A stretch of DNA of 64,000 nucleotides from Poriferisodalis sp965204125 (GCF_965204125.1 NZ_OZ241968.1:3162001-3226000), one strand, 5' to 3'. Counted from the stretch's first letter, positions 49,301 to 58,564 are shown. Notes: a model not told the origin generated them from the sequence alone. Program-made: numbers and translations.

Positions 49301-49474
49301 CCGCAGCCCGCTCCGCAGTCCACGCTGACAGGCATCGCGGCCCGCTACGACACAAACGGCGACGGCGCCATCGACGGGTCGGAGTATCAGCAGGTCAAAA
49401 GCGACTGGTTCACCGGCAAGATCACCCAAGCCCAGTTCCTCGAAATCGTCAGAATCCACCTCAAAACCCGCTGA
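43331..49474 (+). CDS. Giant secreted protein: FN3, delta-60 repeats, cadherin-like, Calx-beta, EF-hand tail
   Basis: 2047 residues from ATG 43331; an upstream ATG 43261 is out of frame at the present C13 length. Signal peptide to about residue 32. FN3 (~35-120). About eight delta-60 (DUF5122) propeller-like repeats, e.g. VQPDGKIVIAGLA (~130-545). A choice-of-anchor-like beta domain (~548-720). Three cadherin-like beta-sandwiches (~865-1207; TYSGLTLSP repeated). FN3 and Calx-beta-like domains alternate to ~1795. Two cadherin/Ig-like modules follow (~1805-1990). The tail ARYDTNGDGAIDGSEY is an EF-hand/dockerin-like element. No membrane anchor. It is likely a large extracellular adhesin or surface-layer filament. 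Confidence 0.8.
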   Translation: MTRTPLLRRAPFLLAAATAMLLTVLPAPPAGAAHQLDTPTVVVTAGDGQVELSWGAVTNANRYRVEHREQFSTDTPTRDVIAAPSTSATITGLTNGQFYVFRVQARDVGNTHTLSDWSDWVTVMPEAMPNKAGSLDATFGGGSGVVTTDIGTVTMDEANAVALRPDGQIVVAGTSDDDFAVAIYYSNGGHVTTFRSTDIGTGTRDAAVAVADSKFITVVAGTSSEPDGSGGFEDGDFAVVRYNRGRLDTNFDTDGKVVTDISGSGSDDTANAMVVQYDSSGNVDKIVVVGTSDDDFVVARYTATGALDTDGTTGFGPASGGSRPGYVVTDIGSSTTDEAHAVDIDGDGNIVVAGYSGDDFAVVRYEADGDLDSTFSTDGKVTTSVTGTNAYGIANAVAVQPDGKIVIAGLASDADGEDYDLAVLRYTTAGAPDTTFSGDGMDAIDFSSGGQTGDLNDAKDVVVQPDGKIVVAGFSDITSTHVALARYNADGTLDAGFGTGGKVTTLHRATTTTATAVALQPDGRIVAAGSNDNDFAVFRYLGEAEPATLVGNAGQATHTTIATISTASGSQGFTTGDNTAGYVLSGIDVEVNAALDATAAAKVKAELWSSAANGRPDAFLEALTVPNTLSVGVNSLTAPAGTVLAPDTSYNVVIYTTANQAIAMRTTGADAEDSGAAAGWSVADIFYFINAADPHSPGAATWTGHGGRLSMKIAVKGSARPEGTGKPIFSATLTPADLDPGFDTFGCEEDVTECSVATVLSNADFAYEDTSFSVTSLRHVNSATDSSRRLNLVVGPDIADAAFKDLTLHLGNKAFAIADGTAVHATTSQTASEHRSTASWSSTDMTWAASDRIRVVLTIPETSSNNDLSALSAETATGRNGTYSGLTLSPSSFAAGTTSYSATVGNDVTHAKLTASVADTGIASMKVGKQGETLASLADGATSDPIALAVGDNALVVEVTAENGRSKTYTVTVRRQSANADLASLVVTTSTSETGTYSGLTLSPGFSAGGTTYSATVGSSVSHAIVTATAAEPGTGDDPVATLKAGKVGSLVSVRSGADSDPVALAVGVNRLAVEVTAENGTVKTYRVTVTRREPSADLSALVVKVATSETGTYSARTLSPGFAAGTTSYSVAAARDVTHAKITATALETGATLQVGKAGSLVSVASGVESGPIALVRGANAIEVRVAVTVAGTTVTETYTVSVNVAAKPSALEGLVVTPTSHGLDATWTPPGVSVDGYDVHYTSMSGADLADDAPAGSYEHPRWGRVVNRNPARGWVTLPKTGIAPKYGIGYLTPGTAYRVRVRAYNSFGTGPWTVGSGTAGQAPYLVSLSASAVEVREGDAVTITATVTHNRRPIAIQQDLEVLLSMHLGTAETGDVGTATRIVIPKYTHSGSVTIPTFRDADGDDETFAVLIRWIPSRDFAKAGHPAIVWVTVTEGDPAPTEPQVLVPELTATGGDGALRLTWHDTADDAVGYDVHYKLSTARDRRATATGNPATGWVDAGHTGTGRSMTVSGLDDGVAYDARVRITWDDGTSTWSKTASAVTDPSTEDTSTNSDTQNDPPEQPTAALPTTVTLSLGRTAVAESVGTVTVTATLDEPAPVDGSGISLRLYPANTSTAAQGADYTMPASIDIAAGQRSGTVVVTVVDDDIDETAETLDLAVFADTGYATLAADTALTITDNDTAAITVNAASPIAVSESATGTYTVVLASEPTADVTVTPTSSDTGAVSVSPASHTFTASTWNTPVTFTVTGVADSDTNDESVTVSHRVTSSDANYTAALAATVRVSVTDTTPPPPQQEQQPVNQAPTVASAIDDATIAHHSGTHTVSLAGVFADPDNDTLTVTAASSHTAVATVTVAADHTSLTVTARSRGTATITVTADDGAGGTVEDTFAVTVKSAPTVASALGDVTLEIGADLEISLSGVFDDPDGDALRFTTDSTDAALANAFAFQETLTLTAFAEGTVTITVIAEDADGNQVSDTFEITVTAPQPAPQSTLTGIAARYDTNGDGAIDGSEYQQVKSDWFTGKITQAQFLEIVRIHLKTR

Positions 49475-49608
49475 CCCCAACCCCACCCGGCCACGCCCCG
49501 ACGCTGTCGTCCGAACAGTCCTCGTAGAGCGGAGCTGCGTCTGCCGCTCAGACCACCGAAGCAGTACGTCGCAATTTCTTTGCCGCTCAGCCGTCCATAT
49601 CGTCTGAT

Positions 49609-50535
49609 TCAGGGCGGGGGGATGACGCCCTTCTGCTGGCCGATCAGCTGGTAGGTCTCGGGCCGGCGGTAGCGGTCGAAGTTGAACAAGGTGTTCTTGT
49701 AGTGCGAGCACCAGTCGAGGTCGCACTGGGCGGTGATGAGCTCGTCGCCGTCGGTGACGGCCTGCGCCACGATCTGGCCTGAGGGGGCGATCACCGCCGA
49801 GTGCGCTAGCGATTCCACGCCCTCCTCGGTTCCGCCCTTGGCGACACCGACCACCCAGGTGCCGTTCTGGTAAGCGCCAGCCTGCATGACGAGGTGGTTG
49901 TGAAAGGCCTGAAGGGGATCCTGAGTTGGGTCGGGAGCGTAGAACAGCGGCGTGTTGTAGCCGATGAAGATCATCTCCACGCCTTGGAGGCCCATCACCC
50001 GGTAGGTCTCGGGCCAGCGACGGTCATTGCACAGCGCGATGCCCATGACGCCGCCGAAGGCTCGCCACACGCTGAAGCCCTCGGACGACTCCTCGAAGTA
50101 GCGGCGCTCGAGGTGCTGGAAGGGGCGTTGCGGCTCGTGCTCTTCGTGCCCGGGAATGTGCACCTTGCGGTACTTGGCCACGAGGCTGCCGTCTCGGTCC
50201 ACCAGGATCGCCGTGTTGAAACGGCGGCCGTCAGGCGTCAGCTCTGCATAGCCCAGGTGGAAGCCGATGCCGAGCCGCTTGGCCTCGTCGAACAGCGGCT
50301 GGGTTTCCGCCGAGGGCATCTCCGTCTCGAAGTACGCCAGCAACTCGGGCGAGTCGTCGGGAAAATACCAGCGCGGGAAGAACGTGGTGAGCGCGAGCTC
50401 CGGGAACACCACGACGTCGCAGCTCCGATCTGCCGCTTGATGCAGCAAGGCGATCAGCCGCTCTACGACCTTGGCGCGGGTCTCGTAGCGGGCGATGGGC
50501 CCGAGCTGTGCGGCTCCCACGTTGATGAGCCTCAC
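49609..50535 (-). CDS. N-carbamoyl-D-amino-acid hydrolase (nitrilase superfamily)
   Basis: 308 residues. The Glu-Lys-Cys triad sits in FPELALTTFFPRWYF, KYRKVHIPGHEEHE and ALCNDRRWPETYRVMG, all strongly like D-carbamoylases. RPFQHLERRYFEE and MQAGAYQNGTWVVG also match. It hydrolyses N-carbamoyl-D-amino acids to D-amino acids, CO2 and ammonia. The GTG start overlaps the stop of the upstream M20 hydrolase as GTGA, so the two are co-translated. No hydantoinase is adjacent. Confidence 0.87.
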   Translation of the reverse strand: MRLINVGAAQLGPIARYETRAKVVERLIALLHQAADRSCDVVVFPELALTTFFPRWYFPDDSPELLAYFETEMPSAETQPLFDEAKRLGIGFHLGYAELTPDGRRFNTAILVDRDGSLVAKYRKVHIPGHEEHEPQRPFQHLERRYFEESSEGFSVWRAFGGVMGIALCNDRRWPETYRVMGLQGVEMIFIGYNTPLFYAPDPTQDPLQAFHNHLVMQAGAYQNGTWVVGVAKGGTEEGVESLAHSAVIAPSGQIVAQAVTDGDELITAQCDLDWCSHYKNTLFNFDRYRRPETYQLIGQQKGVIPPP

Positions 50536-51818
50536 GCTGGCGCTCCGTTGGCGGTCAGCTCGCCGTCGATGTCGCCGCTGGCCAGTCGCCAGACGACGTC
50601 AGCCAGCAGATTCGCGCCTGCCTCGATGTCCTCGGGCGACGTGTACTCGGCGGGGTTGTGGCTGACCCCGTCGAAGCTGGGCACGAAGATCATTGCGGTC
50701 GGGCAGACACGAGCCAGCATCTGCGCGTCGTGGCCTGCGCCAGACGGCATGCGACGGTGCGTTAGGCCCGCTTCGGCAGCGCAGCGCTCGACAAGATCGA
50801 TGACCGCTGGATGGAACTCCACCGGCTCGAAGCGTGCAGTGCGCCGCATAGAGGCATCGAGGTGCTCCCCGTCGGCGATGCGGTTAACGATCTCGTCGAG
50901 GCGGGACTCCGCATGCTGCAGCATCGCCTCGGAGGTGTTGCGCAGATCCACTGTCATCACCGCCGAGCCTGCAATGACATTCACCAGGTTGGGCACCAGC
51001 GAGATGGAGCCGACGGTGCCGACCTGCGAGTCGCCGATGTTGTGGGCCAGATCGCGCACCTCGCCGGCGATACGGCACGCAGCGAGCCCGGCATCGCGCC
51101 GCAGCGGCATCGGCGTGGTGCCGGCGTGGTTCGACTGGCCGCCGAGCGTGACTTCGGTCCACGAGATGCCCTGCACGCCTTCCACCACGCCGATCTGCGT
51201 TTCGTGGAATTCGAGCACCGGGCCCTGCTCGATGTGCAGCTCCATGTAGGCAAAGGGCACCGTGCCGGGTACCGGTGCCGAGCCGCGGTAGCCGATGCGG
51301 TCCAGCTCGTCGCCCACGGCGATGCCGTCGCGGTCGGTGATCTCCAGGGCTTCCTCGAGTGCCATACCGCCGACGTAGGCGAGGCTGCCGAGCATGTCGG
51401 GCGCGAACCGGCTGCCTTCCTCGTCGGTGAAGTAGGCCACCGACAGGGGGCGAGCCGGCATCTGGCCCCTCGCCAGTACCGACTCGATGACCTCCAGCCC
51501 GGCCAGCACGCCAAGATTCCCGTCGTAGCGGCCGCCGGTGGCAACGGTGTCGATGTGGCTGCCCATCATCACCGAGTCGGCAATGCGTCCCGGCTCCGTG
51601 CAGGCCACGACATTGCCCAGCCCGTCGACCGTGACATCGAGCCCCAGATCTGCCATCCACGTGCCCACGAGGTCACGACCGGCACGGTCCTCGTCGGTGA
51701 GTGCCAGGCGGCAGTTGCCAGTCGTGCCCTCGATTGCGCCGATCTGCGCGAGCTCGTCCAGCCGGTTCATCAGACGCTCGCCGTCAATCCGCGGCGCTCC
51801 CCCAGCCGATCCACTCAT
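50532..51818 (-). CDS. M20-family allantoate amidohydrolase / N-carbamoyl-L-amino-acid hydrolase
   Basis: 428 residues. The dinuclear metal site is seen in MMGSHIDTVATGGRYDGNLG, FTDEEGSRF and ELHIEQGPVL; the dimerisation domain has GGQSNHAGTTPMPLRRDAG and PSGAGHDAQML. This group removes carbamoyl groups from allantoate, ureidoglycolate or N-carbamoyl-L-amino acids. Overlap with the D-carbamoylase gene suggests joint handling of carbamoylated amino acids of both configurations or a pyrimidine/hydantoin pathway. Exact substrate not distinguishable. Confidence 0.86.
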   Translation of the reverse strand: MSGSAGGAPRIDGERLMNRLDELAQIGAIEGTTGNCRLALTDEDRAGRDLVGTWMADLGLDVTVDGLGNVVACTEPGRIADSVMMGSHIDTVATGGRYDGNLGVLAGLEVIESVLARGQMPARPLSVAYFTDEEGSRFAPDMLGSLAYVGGMALEEALEITDRDGIAVGDELDRIGYRGSAPVPGTVPFAYMELHIEQGPVLEFHETQIGVVEGVQGISWTEVTLGGQSNHAGTTPMPLRRDAGLAACRIAGEVRDLAHNIGDSQVGTVGSISLVPNLVNVIAGSAVMTVDLRNTSEAMLQHAESRLDEIVNRIADGEHLDASMRRTARFEPVEFHPAVIDLVERCAAEAGLTHRRMPSGAGHDAQMLARVCPTAMIFVPSFDGVSHNPAEYTSPEDIEAGANLLADVVWRLASGDIDGELTANGAPA

Positions 51819-51952
51819 TGCCTCATTCTCTCACCGCCGCCCGCCCGAGCCGCAGCCGCCCCTCAGGCCACAGACGCAGGTGCCTCGCTCGGCGCCCACT
51901 GCTCCACTCGCCGGGCGGCACCGATGGGAGCCTCTGCACCACCAGCGCCCTG

Positions 51953-53245
51953 CTAAGGACCGAGCAGGGCGGCGGGCACGACCGCGATTCCGTCTTGATC
52001 GCGGTAGGCGTGCTGACCCGTGGTGACGATGACGGTGTCGACAACCTCTGGGTCCATCTGTTCTGCGATCCAGCGCAGGTGCCGGGTATCGCGACGGGTC
52101 GGAGTGGATACCAGTTTGATCTCCATGGCCAGCATCCGCTGATGCCCCTGCACAATCAGGTCGACTTCCCGGGTGTCGTTCCACGTTCGCAGGTGACTCA
52201 CCCGGGCCCCGGCAGCTTGCCCGTACACCTCGATGCTCAACGTGACCAGCGACTCGAACAGCGCACCGAGCAGGGGGCCGGGATGGAATGCCCCGACCGT
52301 GGCGGGAGCAGCACTCAGAAGATCGCCCGCGGTCACGTCCAGCAGGCGAGCAGCCAACGCAGGGTCGGCCAGGTGGTGCTTGGGTCCGCGCTTGAGGCGA
52401 CTGAGAGGATTTCCTGCCGACCACCACGCCTGCACCGGGGTCACCAGCCACATGGCTTCCAGCAGGTCGCGATACGCAATCGTTGTGCTCTTGGCCGGCT
52501 TGTCTCCCTGGCCGCTCGTCGCCGCGTCCCGGATGGTCTCGTAGGTTGCGGTGGTGGACGTCGCCGCGGCGTATGCGGTGAGCCAGCGACGAACGACGCT
52601 GGGCTGTCTTGCTCGGTGGCCCATCAGCGCGACATCGTGATCGACAGCTCGGTCGAGGTAGCCGCCGAACACTGCCCGCTGAACCTTCGGGTCTGCTGAG
52701 CGCCAGCCGGGGAAGCCCCCGGTGCACACCTCGTCGGCGTACCGCTCCAATGCCACGTCGGTGTGCCCGCTGAGGGGGGGACGGCCGCCATCGAGCAGCT
52801 CTTGCAGGCTCACTGACGGCACCTCGATCTGCCGCTCGTAGATGCTGAGCGGTCTCATGCGCAATGTCACGATGCGGCCAGCCCCAGAGTGCGTGGGCGG
52901 GGTGGCCGGTGCGGTGGAGCCGGCGAGCAAGAAACGCCCCGGCGTCGATCGAGTATCCACCGCCCGCCGAACGAGATCCCAAGCCGGTGGGTAGCGCTGC
53001 CATTCGTCTATGAAGATCGGCTCTTCGCCCTGGGTCAGACGGTCAGGGTTCGCTTGGATCAGGGCGAGCGTCGCAGGGTCGTCCAAGTTGTAGACCGTGC
53101 GCGCTCGACGCTGGGCGGTCCATGTCTTGCCCACTGCCCGGGGGCCTTCCAAGCTGACCGCCGGCAATGCACCGAGCAGGAAGTCGAGTTCGTCGTCCAC
53201 CACGCGCCGCCGGTAGTCGGATTCGTTCCAGTCAGCCATTGCCAT
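51953..53245 (-). CDS. AAA ATPase with DUF4143 C-terminal domain
   Basis: 430 residues. Walker A GPRAVGKT (34-41), Walker B PIFIDEWQRYP, a sensor-like FLLAGSTAPATPP, then a DUF4143 region including LFESLVTLSIEVY and the nuclease-like REVDLIV...MLAMEIKLVS. Such proteins are common in accessory genome regions; their role is not established. Five 23-bp iterons lie just upstream of the start, suggesting a multi-site operator. Confidence 0.85.
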   Translation of the reverse strand: MAMADWNESDYRRRVVDDELDFLLGALPAVSLEGPRAVGKTWTAQRRARTVYNLDDPATLALIQANPDRLTQGEEPIFIDEWQRYPPAWDLVRRAVDTRSTPGRFLLAGSTAPATPPTHSGAGRIVTLRMRPLSIYERQIEVPSVSLQELLDGGRPPLSGHTDVALERYADEVCTGGFPGWRSADPKVQRAVFGGYLDRAVDHDVALMGHRARQPSVVRRWLTAYAAATSTTATYETIRDAATSGQGDKPAKSTTIAYRDLLEAMWLVTPVQAWWSAGNPLSRLKRGPKHHLADPALAARLLDVTAGDLLSAAPATVGAFHPGPLLGALFESLVTLSIEVYGQAAGARVSHLRTWNDTREVDLIVQGHQRMLAMEIKLVSTPTRRDTRHLRWIAEQMDPEVVDTVIVTTGQHAYRDQDGIAVVPAALLGP

Positions 53246-53273
53246 CCCCCGAGCTACGACCGGCTCTCGACAA

Positions 53274-53383
53274 GAGTGCTACCGATACTCGGCTAAGAAC
53301 ACTACTAATTCTTGACCACAAACACTACCGATACTTGTCCATGAACGCTACTAATACTCGCCTATTTGGACTACCAATTCACG
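53274..53383. repeat. Five 23-bp iterons upstream of the DUF4143 ATPase gene
   Basis: Five 18-base cores, similar to GAACACTACTAATACTCG, begin at 53274, 53297, 53320, 53343 and 53366, each followed by a 5-base variable spacer. The period is exactly 23 bases. The spacer is too short for CRISPR. The array starts 28 bases upstream of the ATPase start codon. Confidence 0.88.
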
Positions 53384-53457
53384 CCTCTATGCGCTCCGGA
53401 TCATCATGCTCGACGCCGGCCCACTCGTGCCTCGGCAATGCCATATTGCTCGGCGGC

Positions 53458-55041
<1,584 letters not shown>

Positions 55042-55125
55042 ACCGAACCGAGGCTATGTTCCGCGAGCGGCACCCTGATGCGCGCGGGGGCGACGCCGAC
55101 AGAGTGCACGGGAGGACGTGAACCC

Positions 55126-56121
55126 ATGACAAGAGCACGAAATGCGCTGTACCTGCAGGATGCGCACACCATCACCGAGGCAATGGGCTTCACCCAGTAC
55201 GCGGAGGAACGCGGCTTCGAGGCCGTCTGGCAGGCCGATTCGCGGCTGGTGCGCGAGGCCAGCGTGCCGATGGCGGCGTTCGCTGCGACCACCTCGCTCA
55301 TCAAGGTGGGCGCAGGCGTCATCGATATCTGGTCCCGCAACCCGGCTCGCCTGGCGTCGATGTTCTCCACGCTCGACGACCTGGCACCGGGTCGCATCAT
55401 CTGCGGGTTGGGAGCCTGGTGGAATCCGCTGGCGGCCAAGGTCGGCATCAGCCGTGCCCGGCCGCTGGGCGCGATGCGCGAGGTCACCACAGTGGTGCGG
55501 GCATTGCTCGCCAACGAGAATGTGACGTTTCACGGCGACCACGTCCACCTCGACGACGTCGAACTCGACTACGTGTACCAGGAACGGCGACCGAAGGACG
55601 TGCCGATCTACATCGGTGCCACGGGCATGAAGATGATGGAGCTGACCGGCGAGATCGCCGACGGCGTCGTGCTCAACTACCTGGTCTCGCCCGACTACAA
55701 CAGCCGGGCCATGGACGCTCTCGAGCGTGGTGCCTCCGCTGCTGGGCGAAGCGTCGACGACTTGGACCGACCCCAGCTCGTGGTGTGCTCGGTGCATGAG
55801 GACCGGGGCACGGCGCTCGACATGGCCCGCAACATGGTCACCCAGTACCTGGGTCAGCAGCCGCACATCATGAAGGCCTCCGGCGTGCCCGAATCCCTGC
55901 TCGAAGAGGTCGGCAAGGTGCTCACCTGGCCGGCGACCGCTGAGCAGGTCGAGGCCGCATCACGTCTGGTGCCCGACGACATCGTCCAGATGCTCACGGC
56001 ATCAGGCACGCCCGCCGAGGCCCGCGAAGCCGTCGATGGCTACCTCGCCACCGGCGCCACCTGCCCGATCCTGTACCCGCTAGGCGACGTGCACGCCATG
56101 ATCGACGCGTTCGCCGCCTGA
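55126..56121 (+). CDS. LLM class F420-dependent oxidoreductase
   Basis: 331 residues from ATG 55126 with GGGAGG upstream. SRNPARLASMFSTLDDLAPG, RIICGLGAWWNPLA and VPIYIGATGMKMMELTGEIADG fit the MSMEG/TIGR-type F420 luciferase-like group. The C-terminal GYLATGATCPILYPLGD closes the barrel. Stop lies 13 bases before that of the convergent phosphotransferase-like gene. Substrate unknown. Confidence 0.85.
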   Translation: MTRARNALYLQDAHTITEAMGFTQYAEERGFEAVWQADSRLVREASVPMAAFAATTSLIKVGAGVIDIWSRNPARLASMFSTLDDLAPGRIICGLGAWWNPLAAKVGISRARPLGAMREVTTVVRALLANENVTFHGDHVHLDDVELDYVYQERRPKDVPIYIGATGMKMMELTGEIADGVVLNYLVSPDYNSRAMDALERGASAAGRSVDDLDRPQLVVCSVHEDRGTALDMARNMVTQYLGQQPHIMKASGVPESLLEEVGKVLTWPATAEQVEAASRLVPDDIVQMLTASGTPAEAREAVDGYLATGATCPILYPLGDVHAMIDAFAA

Positions 56122-56134
56122 GTTCCGGGCCCGA

Positions 56135-57082
56135 CTAGTAGCCGAGCTCGGTTGCGGCGCGTTCGAGTGCCACGGTGACCGACCAGTGTGTGCGGGCCAG
56201 CCGCAGGTCGCTGCTGCAACCGTCGGCATACAGCCCTGCGGCGCTCATCCAGAATGCTGCCGAGCGCATGGCATAGAGCAGCTGGTAGTACGCGCAGCGC
56301 TCGGGGTCGATCTCGATGCCGGTGGCCTGCTGGTAGCGCTCGAAGAACAGTTCCCGGGGCACCACGTTCGAGAGCAGCTCGGTGCCCTCACGGTTGAGCT
56401 CGGTGAGCACGTAAGCCACGTCGTACATCGGATCGCCGATGACTTGCAGCTCCCAGTCGAGCACCGCCGACACGCGGTCTTCATGGATCAGCACATTCCC
56501 GGTGCGATACGCACCGTGCACGAGCGTGAGCTGTTCGGTGGCGGGCGCGTGGTGGCGCAGCCAGCCGATCAGGTCAGCGAGGATCGGGTGGCCCGGATGG
56601 CCTGACTCATCGATGAGTGCCTCCCACTTGGTGATCTCGCGCAACGCGAAGTCGCTGCCCCCCGACGGCACGCCCAGAAAGTCGAGACCCGCCGCCCGCC
56701 AGTCGACGTTGTGCACGGCAGCGAGCGCATCGGTGAAGCTGGCCGGCAGCACCCCCCGCTCGGCCGCCGCGGCGTAGTACTCGCGGCCGGCGCTGCGCCA
56801 TGGACTCGGGCATTCGCCGGGCACCCGTTCCATCACGATGGCGGGGGCGCCGAGGACCGCAGGGTCAGGCTCGTACCAGAACGCACGCGGGGCGGGCACA
56901 TCCGTCTCTTCGAGACACTTCAGCACCCGGAACTGCTCGCCGAGATCCGATTCGTGCCGCAGCAGCGCATTGCCCGGATCGCGTCTCAGGCACAACGCCT
57001 GGCGCTGCTCATCGGCGCCGTCGGACCACACAGCATCGAACAGCCAGGTCTCGTGTGACCAGCCGACTGCGATGCGCTCCAT
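56135..57082 (-). CDS. APH-like phosphotransferase with Asp replaced by Ala; N-terminus probably frameshifted
   Basis: 315 residues in the open frame. The catalytic loop reads LVHGAYRTGNVLI, where HGDYRxGN is usual, so the catalytic Asp is Ala191 (codon 56510-56512). VLDWELQVIGDP retains the metal-binding Asp. A likely true start is GTG 57168, overlapping the upstream stop as GTGA and encoding MSAAGDADVGLAGVLSDGW; it is out of frame until one base is restored near 57090. The protein may bind but not phosphorylate a substrate. Its operon-mates are the 143-residue protein and the DUF7064 protein. Confidence 0.75.
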   Translation of the reverse strand: MERIAVGWSHETWLFDAVWSDGADEQRQALCLRRDPGNALLRHESDLGEQFRVLKCLEETDVPAPRAFWYEPDPAVLGAPAIVMERVPGECPSPWRSAGREYYAAAAERGVLPASFTDALAAVHNVDWRAAGLDFLGVPSGGSDFALREITKWEALIDESGHPGHPILADLIGWLRHHAPATEQLTLVHGAYRTGNVLIHEDRVSAVLDWELQVIGDPMYDVAYVLTELNREGTELLSNVVPRELFFERYQQATGIEIDPERCAYYQLLYAMRSAAFWMSAAGLYADGCSSDLRLARTHWSVTVALERAATELGY

Positions 57083-57164
57083 GCCGCTGATGTCAACAGG
57101 TCCAGCGGCGTCCAGCCGTCGCTGAGAACACCCGCCAGGCCGACGTCAGCGTCACCCGCCGCAC

Positions 57165-57596
57165 TCACCGGGCGACCTCCATGCGCCGGTCGATGTCGCA
57201 GCGCAGCACTTGGCGGATCGCGTCGAGCGCGGATGCGGCCACTGGCCCATCAGGACCCCATCGATAGAGCGCCTCCAACAGCGGGCTCAACGACATCACC
57301 GATCGGTCCGACTGCAACCGTGCGACGGCGCCGCGAACTTCTTGCGGGACGGCGTCCGTCGTCGACGTCGGGGCGACATCCAAGATGTCGTTCAATTCCG
57401 CCGCCAACCGCGTCACATCGGCAGCCTCGGCGGCCCGGTGCCGCTCTCCCACCGCCGCCTCGCGAGCAAGCCGCTCCAGGATCACACCGGCCATGTGGGT
57501 TTGTGTGCGCTGATACTCGTCGTCAACAGCCGGCGCGATCTCGCGACGCATCTGGCCGGCAAGCCGCTCCAGCAGCACATGGCTCTCAAAGCTCAT
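57165..57596 (-). CDS. Helical hypothetical protein of the DUF7064/APH cluster
   Basis: 143 residues from ATG 57596, whose ATGA overlaps the DUF7064 gene stop. Mostly amphipathic helices (LLERLAGQMRREIAPAVDDE, then LARE and AAELNDILDV). No family is recognised by eye. Its TGA overlaps the proposed GTG of the phosphotransferase-like gene, so three genes are coupled. Confidence 0.7.
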   Translation of the reverse strand: MSFESHVLLERLAGQMRREIAPAVDDEYQRTQTHMAGVILERLAREAAVGERHRAAEAADVTRLAAELNDILDVAPTSTTDAVPQEVRGAVARLQSDRSVMSLSPLLEALYRWGPDGPVAASALDAIRQVLRCDIDRRMEVAR

Positions 57597-58564
57597 CTGC
57601 CGCCGCCGAGCGACCAATCCCCGCTGCGCTTGGCGGCGGCGAAGCGATGGGTGGGCCACATGTCCTGATCCTCGCCCCACCACTCACCCACCCCGTCGAC
57701 CTCCCAGCGGATCAGGCTGTTGATGTCGATGAAGCTGTGACGGTTGATGATGATCCGGCTGATCGGGCTGCCGGTCGCCACGAAGCGCTCGCCGGCGGCA
57801 TCGACAGCATCGATGCGAATCTCCGAAATCCAGCCATCGGGGCTCCGGCGGACCGTGCGCTCACCGTCGACGAGGCTCGCCTGCGCATCGCCGCGCTGTA
57901 CGAACCCATACGCGACACGGTCGACCCCGTCTCGGGTGTTGGTGACCGCCAGGAACCCCGAACCGTCGTCTCCAGCGCCGGTGACGTAGGCCGCTTGGCG
58001 GGGACGGTCCTCGGGTCGTCGACCCCACGTGCGATCGCGCATCGACCAGCAGTCAATGTCGATGTCCTCGCCGTTGAGCTGGATCCAGCCGGTGACCCGT
58101 CCGATCTGGTCGAAGTGCGCCGAGTGGCCGAATGTCGAGCCTCCCGCCGTCAACGGCCGCGGCGCCAGCACGGCCTCGAAACGCAGATCGGCGCTGAATC
58201 GTCCAGGGTCGTCGTAACCGAGCCGGTACGCCATCGTCGGCGTCTCGGCCTTGATGCTGACGCCGTTGGGCAGGGTCGAATCCCGCAGATCGAGTTCGGG
58301 CGGCAGGCGCAGTGCCGTGAGATTGGAGCTGTAGGGCACCTCCCAGGGCAGGTGTGCGGTGCCGTCCCACACCCAGGCCCCGCCCGAGACTGTGCCGATG
58401 TTGTGGCGAGCCAGCGTGTAGAGCCAGCCTCCGAGCCGCCGTTCCCGGTGATGGAACGAGAACCAGGCTGTCTCGGTGAACCACCAATCGTCGCCTCGCA
58501 GATCGGCGTGAAAACCGTCGTCCTCAGCGGTGAAGACCGGAATGCTGCCGGATGCCTGGCTCAC
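57593..58564 (-). CDS. DUF7064-type (CrtC-like beta-barrel) protein
   Basis: 323 residues from GTG 58564. WWFTETAWFSFHHRERRLGG, LYTLARHNIGTVSGGAWVWDG and the late GSGFLAVTNTRDG...VAYGFVQRG match the DUF7064/7065 two-barrel proteins, distantly like hydroxyneurosporene synthase. Function is unestablished; they commonly accompany phosphotransferase-like and CoA genes in steroid- or terpenoid-degrading actinobacteria (my recollection). Frame remains open upstream, but the sequence there lacks this fold. Confidence 0.75.
   Translation of the reverse strand: MSQASGSIPVFTAEDDGFHADLRGDDWWFTETAWFSFHHRERRLGGWLYTLARHNIGTVSGGAWVWDGTAHLPWEVPYSSNLTALRLPPELDLRDSTLPNGVSIKAETPTMAYRLGYDDPGRFSADLRFEAVLAPRPLTAGGSTFGHSAHFDQIGRVTGWIQLNGEDIDIDCWSMRDRTWGRRPEDRPRQAAYVTGAGDDGSGFLAVTNTRDGVDRVAYGFVQRGDAQASLVDGERTVRRSPDGWISEIRIDAVDAAGERFVATGSPISRIIINRHSFIDINSLIRWEVDGVGEWWGEDQDMWPTHRFAAAKRSGDWSLGGGR

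Noticed and set aside
53274..53383. CRISPR array
   Set aside because: Repeat period is regular but the variable spacer is only 5 bases and the cores are degenerate, which does not fit CRISPR.
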